Position numbers and translations under genes: made by a program | Notes under the pieces: generated by a model | Told to the model about the DNA's origin: nothing | Seen by the model: the letters and a program-made list of their open reading frames with translations, nothing else | Databases searched by the model: none | Part shown: piece by piece, positions 32,990-45,571 of the stretch | Position numbering within the stretch: position 1 is the stretch's first letter | Layout of the letters: the number at the start of each line of letters is the position of its first letter | Assembly (NCBI GenBank): GCA_025667525.1 | Contig: CM046875.1 | Span: forward strand, 287,202,140 to 287,266,139 | Direction of reading: 5' to 3' | Source: Glebionis coronaria | Taxonomy: Eukaryota; Streptophyta; Magnoliopsida; Asterales; Asteraceae | DNA length: 64,000 bases

Positions 32990-34759
32990 ATGATGAGCGA
33001 TAAGGAAAAGCTTTCAAAGCTTGCTAATTGTTCTTCGGTTTATCTTAACCGCATACCGGAAAAAGTTGGTGATCCCGGAAAGTTTCTCATTCCTTGTGAC
33101 ATAAAAGATATGAAAGAATGCCTCGCCTTGGCCGATCTTGGTGCGAGCATGAATTTGATGCCATTTTCCATTTGGAAATCGCTTTCGCTTCCGGCTCTCA
33201 TTCCTTCGAACATGTCCATCGAGATGGCCGATCATTCTACGATTATGGCATGTGGAGTAGCCGAAGATGTTTTCGTGAAAGTGGGGAAGTTCTACTATCC
33301 CGTTGATTTTATAGTAGTTGACATCCCCGCGGATCCTCAAGTTCCTCTAATTTTAGGTCGTTCATTTTTAGACACTTCGAGATCGCTTATCGATGTTCAT
33401 GCGAGAACTATCACTTTGAGATTCAACGAAGAGGAACTTGTTATAAACGGTACTCAAAACTCAAAACATTCTCATGTTTATGCAATCGCTACCATCAATC
33501 ACATTGACATCGTTGATGTGGTTTGCGATGAGTTTTCACAAGAAGTGTTAGGTTTTTCCGATAGCTCGTCAAGTGGCAATCCCACTATTTTGGATCCGAT
33601 TCTTGCTAATTCCACACCAAATCTCACTCCATTCCAAGGAGGCGATCTCACTTCAAATGAAATCGACAATGAAGATGAGGTGTTGATTAGTAATGAAATT
33701 TCTATTCCACCATTTCTTCCGCCGATGGAAGTTATGAGTGTTGAACCAAAATCTTCAATCGAGGAACCACCTATCCTTGAATTGAAAGATCTTCCTTCTC
33801 ACCTTGAATACGCATTCTTGGAAGGTGATGCCAAGTTGCCGGTTATTATTGCAAAAGGTCTTGCTAATGATGAAAAAACCGAGCTCTTGAAAGTTCTTAA
33901 GGCTCATAAAGGGGCAATTGCGTGGAAAATATCCGACATTAAGGGTATTGACCCAAAATTTTGTACTCACAAGATTTTAATGGAGGAAGACTACAAACCC
34001 GCAATTCAAAGTCAAAGAAGGGTGAATCCCAAAATTCACGATGTCATTAAAAAGGAGGTCCTTAAACTCCTTGACGCGGGAATGATTTATCCTATATCCG
34101 ATAGCCCATGGGAGAGCCCAATCCATTGTGTCCCTTAAAAGGGAGGAATGACCGTTGTGCCAAATGAAAACAACGAGTTAATTCCCACTCGTGTTGTGAC
34201 CGGTTGGAGGGTGTGTATTGACTACCGAAATTTAAATGACGCCACTCGTAAAGACCACTTTCCGTTGCCCTTCATGGATCAAATGTTGGAGCGACTTGCA
34301 GGAAATGAATTCTATTGCTTTTTAGATGGTTTTTCCGGTTACTTTCAAATCCCTATCGACCCTCGTGATCAAGAAAAGACTACTTTTACGTGTCCTTATG
34401 GAACGTTCGCTTATCGTAGGATGCCTTTCGGACTTTGTAATGCACCCGGTACGTTTCAACGATGTATGATGGCAATTTTTCACGATATGATCGAGAAGTC
34501 GATGGAAGTGTTTATGGATGACTTCTCGGCGTTTGGTAATTCGTTCACGTCATTTTTATCTAATCTCGAACAAATGTTAAAACGTTGTGAAGAAACCAAT
34601 CTTGTGCTTAATTGGGAAAAATGTCATTTCATGTGTAAACAAGGGATCGTCTTAGGACATAAGGTGTCGAAGGCGGGGATTGAGGTCGATAAAGCTAAGG
34701 TAGACGTCATCGCCAAGTTACCTCATCAAAAACTGTTAAGGGAGTTAGGAGTTTCCTAG
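32990..34759 (+). pseudogene. Protease and reverse transcriptase, element G copy 1
   Basis: Protease: ALADLGASMNLMPFSIWKSL, DFIVVDIPADPQVPLILGRS. Then a linker to the RT start ([16 protein letters not shown]). TAA at 34136-34138 (one base change from copy 2) interrupts, and the same frame continues with [55 protein letters not shown] and VFMDDFSAFG (catalytic MDD). A one-base loss near 34727 ends the frame at 34759. RT signatures are those of the Athila lineage. Confidence 0.9.
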
Positions 34760-36012
34760 GCCACGCGGGCTTTTATCGTCGTTTCATCAAGGACTTTTCG
34801 AAAATCTCTCGTCCTATGACACACCTTCTCGAGAAGGATGCTCCTTTTAACTTCAATGAGGATTGTGTTAAGGCTTTCGAAACTCTCAAAAGGAAACTTA
34901 CCGAAGCTCCCATTCTTGTTGCTCCTAATTGGGAGTTACCCTTTGAAATCATGTGCGATGCAAGTGATTATGCTATAGGGGCCGTCTTAGGGCAACGATA
35001 TGACAAGCATTTCCGTCCTATCCACTATGCTAGTAAGACGATGACCGAGGCTCAATTAAAGTACACCACAACGGAAAAGGAATTCCTTGCCGTGGTCTAT
35101 GCTTTTGAGAAATTCCGACCTTATCTCGTCTTAACTAAAAGCATCGTGTATACCGACCATTCGGCTATCAAGTATCTCTTAGCTAAGCAAGATGCTAAGC
35201 CGAGATTGCTTCGTTGGATGCTCCTCCTCCAATAATTTGATGTCACCGTGCTTGACAAAAAAGGAGCCGAGAATCTAGCGGCTGATCATCTCTCTCGTCT
35301 AAGCGATCGTGGAACCCATTTTTGTAATGACCAATTCGAAAAGGTTCTAAAGAAATATGGAGTTACTCATCGTCTTTCTACGGCTTATCACCTGCAAACG
35401 AGTGGGCAAGTCGAGGTTTCGAACCGAGCTTTGAAGAGGATTTTAGAGAGGTCAATTGGAGAAAACCGTGCTTCATGGTCCGACAAACTTGATGACGCTA
35501 TATGGGCCTTTAGGACCGCTTATAAGACACCTATCGGTTGCACTCCTTATAAGTTAGTCTATGGGAAGAATTGTCATTTGCCCATTGAGATGGAGCACAA
35601 GGCATATTGGGCCCTTAAGCATGCAAATCTTGACTTGAAGACCGCGGGAGATCACCGGAAAATACAATTGAATGAATTGGATGAATTAAGAGATAATGCT
35701 TATGAAAATTCATTAATTTTTAAAGAAAAGACTAAAAAGTTTCATGATTCAAAGATTAAAAACCGGGTTTTTAACGTTGGTGATCAAGTGTTGCTTTTTA
35801 ACTCTCGTCTTAAGATATTTTCCGGAAAATTGAAATCTCGTTGGTCGGGTCCGTTCACCATTACACAAGTGTTTCCATATGGGACCATTGAGCTAGCTCA
35901 AGATGATGTTCCTAATTTCAAGGTGAATGGACATAGGCTTAAGCACTACTTTGGTGGGGAAATTCCTTCAATGGTTGCCCTCGACCAAGTCACCTTCCCC
36001 AATGATAATTAG
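34760..36012 (+). pseudogene. RNase H and deleted integrase, element G copy 1
   Basis: RNase [48 protein letters not shown] at 35233-35235 interrupts. Then AADHLSRL joins directly to [10 protein letters not shown] of the integrase core. Compared with copy 2, 672 bases (equivalent to 47137-47808) are missing, with a 2-base TA overlap at the joint. The loss is a multiple of three, so the frame is kept, but the HHCC domain and first catalytic Asp are gone. The C-terminal part ([26 protein letters not shown]) is complete to 36012. Confidence 0.9.
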
Positions 36013-38162
36013 CATTGAGGGGATCGAGTCGAGCTCATGACTCGGTAATAAAAAACGAGGTGCCTCGTGGGGGAGATCCCATGCTTATCTTTTATGCTCA
36101 CTATTCACTAATAAGGGGACTTGTACCCTTTCAACTCGTTGTCTCGTGGTTGTTTGTGATTGTGTTATCTAGATCATCATCATCATCTCCGATTGAAGAC
36201 TCTCGTGTTCGTTTACGTGAGCCTCCATCGTTCGTTTGAAGAAGTTTTTCACGAATCCATGACATATCCTTTATTGTTCTAACAATTATCTTTTAGCATA
36301 CTTAATAAACGGCTTTAGATATATTGTTGATCACCCTTTTCATGCTAGATCCTAAGCATTCGACTCTTCGTCTCTAGTATGGGGGTGCTCCACCTTTAGA
36401 CTCGAAACATTGAGGACAATGTTTACTTTTAGTATGGGGGTGAATAGGTACTTGCTTTGCTACGCCCTCACGCTTTCCAATTTTCAATGTTTTGTTTTGC
36501 TAATAAGGCTAAAAATGGCAAAATTTTAAATTTTTTTCTTAGTTTTCATAAGTTTTTTTAAGACACGAATGTATATTTTCCGATGGGTAGAATAAGAGTT
36601 AATTTTTGACTTGATGGGCATTTGGAGCCATTTACATTCCTTAACCCGCTCAATTCAAGTTTTGCTAGACTTTTATATAGGGAGCTTTAAAACGCGAAAG
36701 TCTTAATTCATATGGGTTAAGAACAAGAACTTTTCGCAAGTTCCTATAATTGATTCTAGAAAGTCACTTATCAAGGGAACTTTAAAACGCATTCTCTAAG
36801 CTTGAAAAAGTCCAAGAAAGTGCAAGATCCTATAGGTGGCTTGAAAACCCAAAACTTTGATTTGATATAGTCTTAATGAAAGCTAATCCAAATTTGGCTT
36901 AATTTTGACTTGCATGGCTAAGTATTCACGAGTCTCTTTAATTAGAGGTCTTTATATAGTGAAGAACGAGAAATGATAGAGTTAGACAAGTGATCATGCT
37001 AAACGTAGAACATGAAAGTGTTCTTTCAAAAACTCATATGTTTTTAATTGTGGCTTTTTCTTCCCATAAGATCAATGCATTAGGAATAAATCATAATTGT
37101 AATAAGTAAGGTCGTACGATTTGAAAGGTTACTTAGCCTCTAGCGCAAGATCGTTTAAAAGTTGCTCGGGGTTGAATAGAGTTCATAGCCAAGGCATAAC
37201 TTATTGAAGCGGGACGCGAAGATTGGCTATCATCCAAAAAGGCCCTAACAAGGCATGAGGAGCTCTATTTTTGCTAAAGATCCAAAGATGATGTGAAGTA
37301 TCATTATTCCTAAATCAATATAAAGGATCGAGACACACGACGAAAAGCAATTACTCCCCTAAAAATCATGGAGAAAGTCTATCCAAAAAGACCCTAACAA
37401 GGTATGAGGATAAATATATCCAAGTCCGAAAAGGAGGCGGATCGTTGTATATCAAAATCCAAAGTAAAGATTGAAGAAAAATGATGAAGTCGTGGTCCAA
37501 TATGAAGAATCTCTCAAAAACGTCAAGTGAAGAAATTCCAAATATATGAAGAGAAGACCATAATTTCAAGAACGTCTTCCCAAGATTTGAAGTATGACGT
37601 ACATGCCAAATATCGGTCCGAGAAAGGTCTCAAATCGTGAAACGAGTTATGCCAAGATATGAACTTACGGAGATACACGAGAAGTCGTTTTAAAAGATTT
37701 TGTCCTTCAGCTAACTATTGATCAAATCGTGCTACTTTGCTTTCGGACTAATAACTACTCAAATAAGTCAATATGAATCACTTGTGATCCATGACAAATA
37801 GATAAAAAATGCTAGTAACCCATTTCTTTTATAACTAGGATTGCGGGGAGAAAAAGTATTACACAATTTGGACGTATGAGTAGTGTTAGCATTGTGACTT
37901 GTACCAACAATGATCTCGTTTTTGCACTTAGCATGGAATGTATGACAATCAAGGATGACGAAGTTTACTCCAAGGGACATTTACTTGTTCCTATTCTTTG
38001 ACCCTAAAAGTTACTTTTTGTGATGAAAATCATATGTTATGTCTTTACACATCATCGTAGTATGTTGCTAGTCTTTTACTTTTCAATAAAGGTTAATAAA
38101 TTTGAACTTTGGTGATGCTACGATACTTTATTCTAGCATTGCGTGAGGGCACGGCAATGGCT
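36013..38162 (+). other. 3' non-coding region of element G copy 1
   Basis: Directly after the stop: CGAGTC (36025-36030) with GACTCG (36039-36044), then ACGAGG-TG-CCTCGT. AGTATGGGGG copies (equal to the terminal tract) occur at about 36377 and 36431, with the hairpin AAACATTG-AGGA-CAATGTTT at 36405-36424. Positions 36655-36870 are shared with E; 36895-38160 are shared with A, E and F. No ORF worth calling. Confidence 0.6.
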
Positions 38163-38175
38163 TAGTATGGGGGAT
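38163..38175 (+). promoter_or_regulatory. Polypurine tract, element G
   Basis: AGTATGGGGGATT directly precedes LTR2 (TGATGAG at 38176). Confidence 0.85.
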
Positions 38176-41100
38176 TGATGAGATGGCATTTATACATGAT
38201 CTCATCGTTCTTTTCGGGCTTTAAATGCATAAAAATGTCATAAATATACCATATATATGCTTGTGTTTGTTTACTTGTGTATTTTAGGTATGGATATCGT
38301 GAAAAAGACAAAAGATCACAAGTTACAAGGAAAAAACGGACACGAGAAACAAAGCCGTACAAAGAACCGGGCCCTAATCATGGAATTCTCAACAAATACC
38401 TTGAAGACTTGAAGACAAACAAGATTGATCCTCAATTATTGAAGAAATGACACTTAAAACCCTTGTATATTAATAATTACAAGTTTGGTCCTTTAAGTTT
38501 GTCAAAATTACACAAAAGGTCCTTCAACTTTGAAGAAATGGCAAGATTAGTCCCTCAACAATTCCAAATTGTCAATTATGGTCCCTCATCAAGCCAAAGA
38601 TACATTGAAGACCTTTGAAGATCAAGAATGTCCAAGATCAGCCCCTGAAATATCTCAAAATGGCAAAAATAACCCTTGATAACCTTTTTCCAAAGTTTGT
38701 GCCAAAACTGCCAAGTGGTGAAAGTTATTAACAAAGGAAAACACGTTTTAAGGCTGAAATGCTTTGTTTACCAAAAATACCAAAACACAAGGGGCAAAGC
38801 TGTGCATTTGAAACATTTGAAAAAGAAATGCGCCAAACAACTCCACTTCCCCCAAAAACGGATCAAAAGGTGTTACTGTTCACCTTTTCACCCCCAGAAA
38901 CTACTCACTTAAAACAAAGGGTAAATCCCAATTACCCTGGCACATGTGTGATTCACACATGCAGAAACACATCCCACACACAAAACCCTTAACCCTATTA
39001 CCCAAAGGACCCCACCATTCAACACGTCACCCAATCAAAATGCAACTTACTCTCCAAGCAATCTGATGTGTCAAGATCAACAGCCAAGGTTCCTTGCTTC
39101 ACCCCAAAGCTATTATAAACGGTTTGGATGCATTTGGACAGCTCATTCCATCAAATGATCTAGAAGAACTCAAGGGCATTTTAGAGAATTCACTTCTAGG
39201 GTTTGTGAATAGTGTAGCCAGGCATTTGCCTATAAAAGGAGACCTCAACATGTGAGAGTCCCTTTGTTCCAGTTTTAGGCTATCAATCTTTGTAATTCCT
39301 TTTTAAGTTTAATAAAATTTGAATTTCTGAAAATATTGAATTCTCTTTTTGATTTGATTAAAAGTTGGTGTTTGAGTAGCCTAATTCTGAGTTCCATTTG
39401 ATTGTTTAGACCTTCCTTAACCTTGTGGTTAAGGTACGTCTAGGTTTGAAAGGTTTTCAAGGTTCAAAAGCCTTGAATTCTTGTTTCTGAATTTGGCTAT
39501 TATTTGTGTACTAACCCTTAGCCTTAAGCCTTGAGTTCTTTCAAGCTTGTTGACACCAAGCCTGAGAAGGATTCTAAGCCTTTGGTTGAGTTTGTTTGTT
39601 GCTTGTGTTGAAGACATATCATAATCAAAGCCTTGTTCCGCTTTGAACATCAGCAGGCTTTGAACATCTTTGTTGGAGTACCTTGGTCTTGTTCTAGTTG
39701 TTGAACAAGGTCCAAGGAGCATAGCTGGCCTTCCTAGGATGTTGTGGAAGGCAGGTATAATCTCTTGGTTAAGATTCCCCTAAGAATTTCATGTTTATGG
39801 CTGTTTTGAATTTGGTGCTTTGATTTTGAGTATTGGTGTTTGTGTTGTTGATTTTTGAGTTTGATTGTGTTAGTTGCTATTGTTTAAGTGTTTTTGATCA
39901 TTAAAATCAGTAGGTTATTAGTTAAAATCACAAGTTTCTTTGTTAAGTGGTAGATTAAGGAGTGTTTGGGATTACTGCATAAGTTAGGATTGTGGTTTGC
40001 TAAGTGGTTGTTTGTTGTATGCAAGAGTTGGTATCTGTTGTTTTGGTGTATTTGCTCATCTGTTTGCAGGTTTGAGGGTTTTGAACACATAGATTCTTGA
40101 TTTGGCTATAAAATCTTAAATACTTGGTAAAATTGGCTAGGATTTTGAGGACACCTAGATCTAGGCTTAGGCTAGGGCTAACAAGTGCTAAATCATAGTT
40201 AATCACACCAGGGAAGAAGGATTTGAGGCTTGAAATTGGATCAAGTGTCAAGTATATCAGCAAACTTGTTTCTGCATATGTTCATTGTTCATCAGTAACT
40301 TCTAGTGCTTTGATCTTGTTATATACTTTGATTCAGTGTTTGATTCTTGTTGCTTTGTGTTTGTTCTTAGTTTATATAGCTTGTGTATGCATCCTGTTAA
40401 GTTTGGTTGGCTTATTGTGGCTAAATCTGCTTATTAAGTGCTTAACTGCTTATTTCCCTATCTGGTGCATATCTGGTGACTGTTTGGCTTATTGTGGCTT
40501 ATTGTGTGAACCAATTTGTGATTTTATTGTTGCTATTGACTCCTTGTGATTCACTGATCACAAGGGTGCCTTTGTTTCCAATTGAATCAAACCAGAACTC
40601 TCATATAAGCTTGGTCAAATAGTCAAAGCAGTGGGAACTCCTTTCCCCTGCTAGTTACCACTGTTAGTGTAAAATTGGGTTCAGCTTATCAATAAGCTAT
40701 AATAGCTTATTCCAACCTGCAACAACTTTGTTGTTGTAATAGGTGCTCATATTTTGACCCATTTGTTCATACTGGAGCATTTGGGTGGTTGACTTTAGGG
40801 TTTGACTAGAAAACCAACTCCTTTGACTTTTACATAAGTTCCTTTGTGCTTATTCTGGCTTATTGGTTGTGCTTATTGGATTTTTGTTGATTGATTTTTC
40901 TTATTGAGTCCATTTGAAAGCTTTTGCAAGTTGAATCAAGTCCTGAGGTACCCTAAATCTCTAAAACGACTATGTTGTCTTTTAGTGAAATTTTTCTTTG
41001 CTTATTTCTGGCTTATTGAGTGAGCTTTTTCAAAAATTCTTTTTACAGATCTCATAAGCATCCCAAAAGAAGGTTGTGTGTCAAATTAGAGCTTACGACA

Positions 41101-42126
41101 TTAGCTTATGGCTTAATGGGCTGAAAAGCCCAATAAGAATAAGCTTTGTGTTCAATAAGCTGTGATAAGCTCATTTTCAGCTTTTGGGCCTTTAGAGTTT
41201 TGTTCTTAGAATTGAATTTTAAGTCAGATAGGGCTTTTCCAAGTCAATTGGGCCAAGTTCGACTTTTTGGGCCCAAAAGCCCATTTGTGTTGACTGATTT
41301 TGGATTTGGCCCATTTGAGGGCCCATTAGGGGTATTTTGGTAATTTTACTTTGATTTTCTGATTATTTAGGTTAAAATAAACTAGTTTGCAAGTTTTTAG
41401 AATTTTTTATAATTTTTGGATTTTTAATATTATTTTAATATTATTTTATTATTATTTTTGAAATTTCACATTTTCCAACTTTTTACATTTTTTAGGTTAA
41501 TTACATTAAAATAGGAATTTAGCAACTTTTAGAATAACTTTATCACTTTTAGATTAATTTTTATAATTATTTTAAGTTTTAATAGTTTTTAAATCATTTT
41601 AAATAGTTTTTATTAGTTTTAAATTTTCTAAAAATAGTTTTTAGTCTTTTTGGGCCATTTTAGAGGTTTACCAATTGAAAAATCTTTATTTGGGCTTTTT
41701 GATAATTTATTTGATTTTTAGGGCTTTAATTAGTATTTAAAAATTGAATATTTAATTATTTAAAAGGTTTGAAAAAGTTTTGATCATTGGTGAACTCTTA
41801 GTTTATTTTATTTGATTTTTGGTGAATTTTTGGTAATTTTTAGAATTAATTTTTATTTTTGTGATTTTTAAGGTTCTACGTTTTAACTTTCTAATAGTGA
41901 TTTTTTGTTAATTTTTATTTTTACGTCTTCGTGATTTTCTTTTCTCATCCCCTTCTAAACCAAATATTAATCACAAATCTTGAACATCTTAGTCACACAC
42001 ATATACCTCCTTGGGAAACGAACTTTCATACCATTAAGGGTCATTAGTGTTGATTTTCCTAAATCATCACTCGATACTTTCCCTATTTACCCTCTTTTCC
42101 TAAAGTGTGGTAAAACTCTACAATCA
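38176..42126 (+). repeat. Element G LTR2 (middle LTR)
   Basis: 3951 bp, nearly identical to LTR1; by eye there are scattered substitutions and a small insertion near 40650. It serves as 3' LTR of copy 1 and 5' LTR of copy 2, since it is followed by a primer site and a second gag. TATA at 39230-39239; GCTTATT block at about 40395-41170. Confidence 0.9.
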
Positions 42127-42129
42127 CTT

Positions 42130-42147
42130 TGGCGCCGCTGCCGGGGA
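42130..42147 (+). promoter_or_regulatory. Primer-binding site, element G internal 2
   Basis: Same 18 bases as at 30281, three bases after LTR2. Confidence 0.9.
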
Positions 42148-42877
42148 GGTGTGTCGTGATTAATTTGCATTGTTGTTTTTAATATTAACCATATAGTATT
42201 TGTATTAGTAGAACTCTACTAATACGTATTATCGGTTTTCTTGGTTTTTCTTGTACAAATATTATTACTATATTGTATTAAGTACCACAATAAATTTACA
42301 ATATCTCCAAAAGTGTGAAAACACAACCTTAATTGGGATTTCATCACTCAATTATTGTATTCGAATCTCAAACAAAAAGAAAAAGGAAAAAATAGGTAAA
42401 TACTTTCGTGAAGCTCGATTTTGAAAGATACAAACTATAAGGTGGGTATAAGGCGGGTATTATAAAATATACCCTAAGGAAAAAGGCTCTTAAGTGCTTC
42501 GCGCCGCCTCATTTCCCCGCTTGCTTGTGAGTATTTTGAGATTGAAGGCCAATCGAGGGTTTTTCCGCCCAAAGTATTATTACGTATAATATATTTGCTT
42601 GGTTTCTTTGTGATTAAATCCTCTTGAACAATTTGGTTTTCACCAAAGTTCTAAAGTCATTCGAAGGCGTTCACTCCACGTGATCATTTTCATTCCTTTG
42701 AGGCTTCTTTAATCAAGAGTTTGATTCGAGGAGAGATTTTGTAGATTGTTGTCTACGAAGATACACCAAAATCCAAAAAAAATTAAATATCATCAAAAAC
42801 ACAAAAAAAAAATTAAAAATTCACAAAACACCCAAAAAGAATCTTCTTTGCTCACCTCACATTCTTCGTGAAGTTTA
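42148..42877 (+). other. Leader of element G internal 2
   Basis: As in copy 1. The stem-loop GTATTAGTAG-AACT-CTACTAATAC at 42202-42225 is a perfect 10-bp stem. No ORF. Confidence 0.55.
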
Positions 42878-45571
42878 TGATCACTCGTAATCAAGCAAAA
42901 CGAGCTCGTAAACGACTTCAAAAGCAAGCCAATCAAGAGACGTTGATTGTTGAAGAATGTAGAACAAGAAGTCGTCATGGCTAATCGTACTATGATGGAG
43001 TTGCTACAAGCACCCACCGAGGGTTTTGGAGAGGCTATTGTAATTCTCGCCATCCTTGCGGAGAATTTCGAGATTAAGACGGGTTTAATGTCGATGTTGC
43101 AAGCAAATAAGTTTAGAGGTCACGAGAAAGACAACCCACATTTCCATATTAGGAATTTTAACCGTCTCACCGCCACTAGCAAGTTTAAGGATGTTCAACA
43201 TGACGCCATTAAGATGATGTTGTTTCCGTACTCGTTAGATGGACCCGCAAAAATTTGGCTTGAGAAAGAACCGCCAAATTCGATTTTGACATGGGCCGAT
43301 CTCGTTTCTAAGTTTGTGAACAATTGTTTTCCACCATCTAAAACAACACATTTGAAGAATGAGATTTCACGATTTGTGCAAAGAAATAATGAAAGTTTTT
43401 CAATGGCATGGGAACGCTTTAAATAAATGTTACATGAATGTCCACACCATGATTTTACAGAATTGCATCAAGTGGATACTTTTTATAATGGGCTTAATGA
43501 TCATGAACGAGATTATTTGAATGCCGCCGCGGGTGGTAATTTTTTGTGCAAGACGACAAATGAGGCTTTACAAATAATTGAAAATAGATCTAAGGTTTAT
43601 AACCCTCGTAACACACCGAGTGTTGCCAATATGGGTTCGTCATCTTCGTCACAATCGTCTCGTAGCATTAACGCCTTACATGATGAAGCTAATGAGGAAA
43701 ATCGGTTTTTTGATAGATTTGATAATCTAATGTCCCATTGGAAGGCTCAAGAAGCTTCCAATTCCGCTTCGGTTAAAGCGGTTGCTAAGAGTTGTTTGTC
43801 TTGTGGGGGAGCTCATGATCTTTCCGAGTGCATTACCGCGGATGGTAACACTTCGAGTGCTTATGTAGCAACGGGAACTTACAACCAAAACGGTCAAGGT
43901 TCCCGCCAAAATCAAGCTCCACCAAACTAAAATGTTAACAATTATCGAAACAACAACCAAGGTAATTACCAAGGCAACACACGTAACTACAACAAAGGGA
44001 ATTATCAAAATGGGAATGGACAAATTTCTAATCAAAACCAAAACCGTGATTTTCAAAACACTACACAAGGTTTTCAAAATGCTCACACTAAAAATTTGCA
44101 AGGAGAATTTTTGGATTATGCTAAAGCAAATGATGCTAAATTTGATAACATGCAACGTGAGATGATTAGCTTAAGATCCGAGTTGAAAAACGAGTTAAAA
44201 AATGAACTTGCTAATGAACTTAAAACTCATGCAAACAAAATGGAAGGAAATGCCCAACGTCTTCAACAAAACCAACAAAAGATGGAATTAGGACAACATG
44301 AGATTAAGCAAGAGTTATTAAAAGCGGATGCTAGGCAATCAAAATTTGAGGACCGAATGGCTAAGATGTTTGAAGCAATCATGTGTAAACCCTCTTCCTC
44401 GGGTGGTCTTCCTAGTGATACCATTGCAAACCCGAAGGGAGAAATGAAGGTTATTACTACACGAAGTGGTAAAACTTTCAAGGAACCAATCTCTCGTCCA
44501 AGTACTTCTACGGAGAAGGAAATCGAGAAAGAACCCGAGGTGATGGTCGAAAAGGAGCACATTACAATCCCACGAAGTACCGCTCATACCACACCTACGG
44601 TTGAACCAATACCAATTGTGGAACCCGAGTTTCCAAGGCCGTTGCCTAATGTCCAACCCACACCACCTTTACCTTACCCTTCGAGACGAAACAAAGAGAA
44701 GTTGCAAAAACGTAACAAACAACAAATCGAGCTTTTTATAAAAATGTTTCAACGAGTGCATTTTGATATGAGATTAGCCGACGCGTTGTTATATATGCCT
44801 CGTTTCGCTTCCACTTTTAAAAGTATGATGAGCGATAAGGAAAAGCTTTCAAAGCTTGCTAATTGTTCTTCGGTTTATCTTAACCGCATACCGGAAAAAG
44901 TTGGTGATCCCGGAAAGTTTCTCATTCCTTGTGACATACAAGATATGAAAGAATGCCTCGCCTTGGCCGATCTTGGTGCGAGCATTAATTTGATGCCATT
45001 TTCCATTTGGAAATCGCTTTTGCTTCCGGCTCTCATTCCTTCGAACATGTCCATCGAGATGGCCGATCATTCTACGATTATGGCATGTGGAGTAGCCGAA
45101 GATGTTTTCGTGAAAGTGGGGAAGTTCTACTATCCCGTTGATTTTATAGTAGTTGACATCCCCGCGGATCCTCAAGTTCCTCTAATTTTAGGTCGTTCAT
45201 TTTTAGACACTTCAAGATCGCTTATCGATGTTCATGCGAGAACTATCACTTTGAGATTCAACGAAGAGGAACTTGTTATAAACGTTACTCAAAACTCAAA
45301 ACCTTCTCATGTTTATGCAATCGCCACCATCAATCACATTGACATCGTTGATGTGGTTTGCGATGAGTTTTCACAAGAAGTGTTAGGTTTTTCCGATAGC
45401 TCGTCAAGTGGCAATCCCACTATTTTGGATCCGATTCTTGCTAATTCCACACCAAATCTCACTCCATTCCAAGGAGGCGATCTCACTTCAAATGAAATCG
45501 ACAATGAAGATGAGGTGTTGATTAGTGATGAAATTTCTATTCACCATTTCTTCCGCCGATGGAAGTTATGA
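42878..45571 (+). pseudogene. gag: gag and protease, element G copy 2
   Basis: Starts at ATG 42878 as copy 1. A loss of about 20 bases near 42957 (where copy 1 has a short repeat coding for PPIVEPIVE) shifts the frame. After it one frame runs to 45571 with TAA at 43424-43426 and TAA at 43928-43930, each one base different from copy 1. It covers capsid, knuckle CLSCGGAHDLSEC, coiled coil, Pro-rich linker (RPLPNVQPTPPLPYPSRR) and protease (ALADLGASINLMPFSIWKSL). A one-base loss near 45545 separates it from the RT frame. In the ancestor gag and pol were apparently one continuous frame. Confidence 0.88.
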
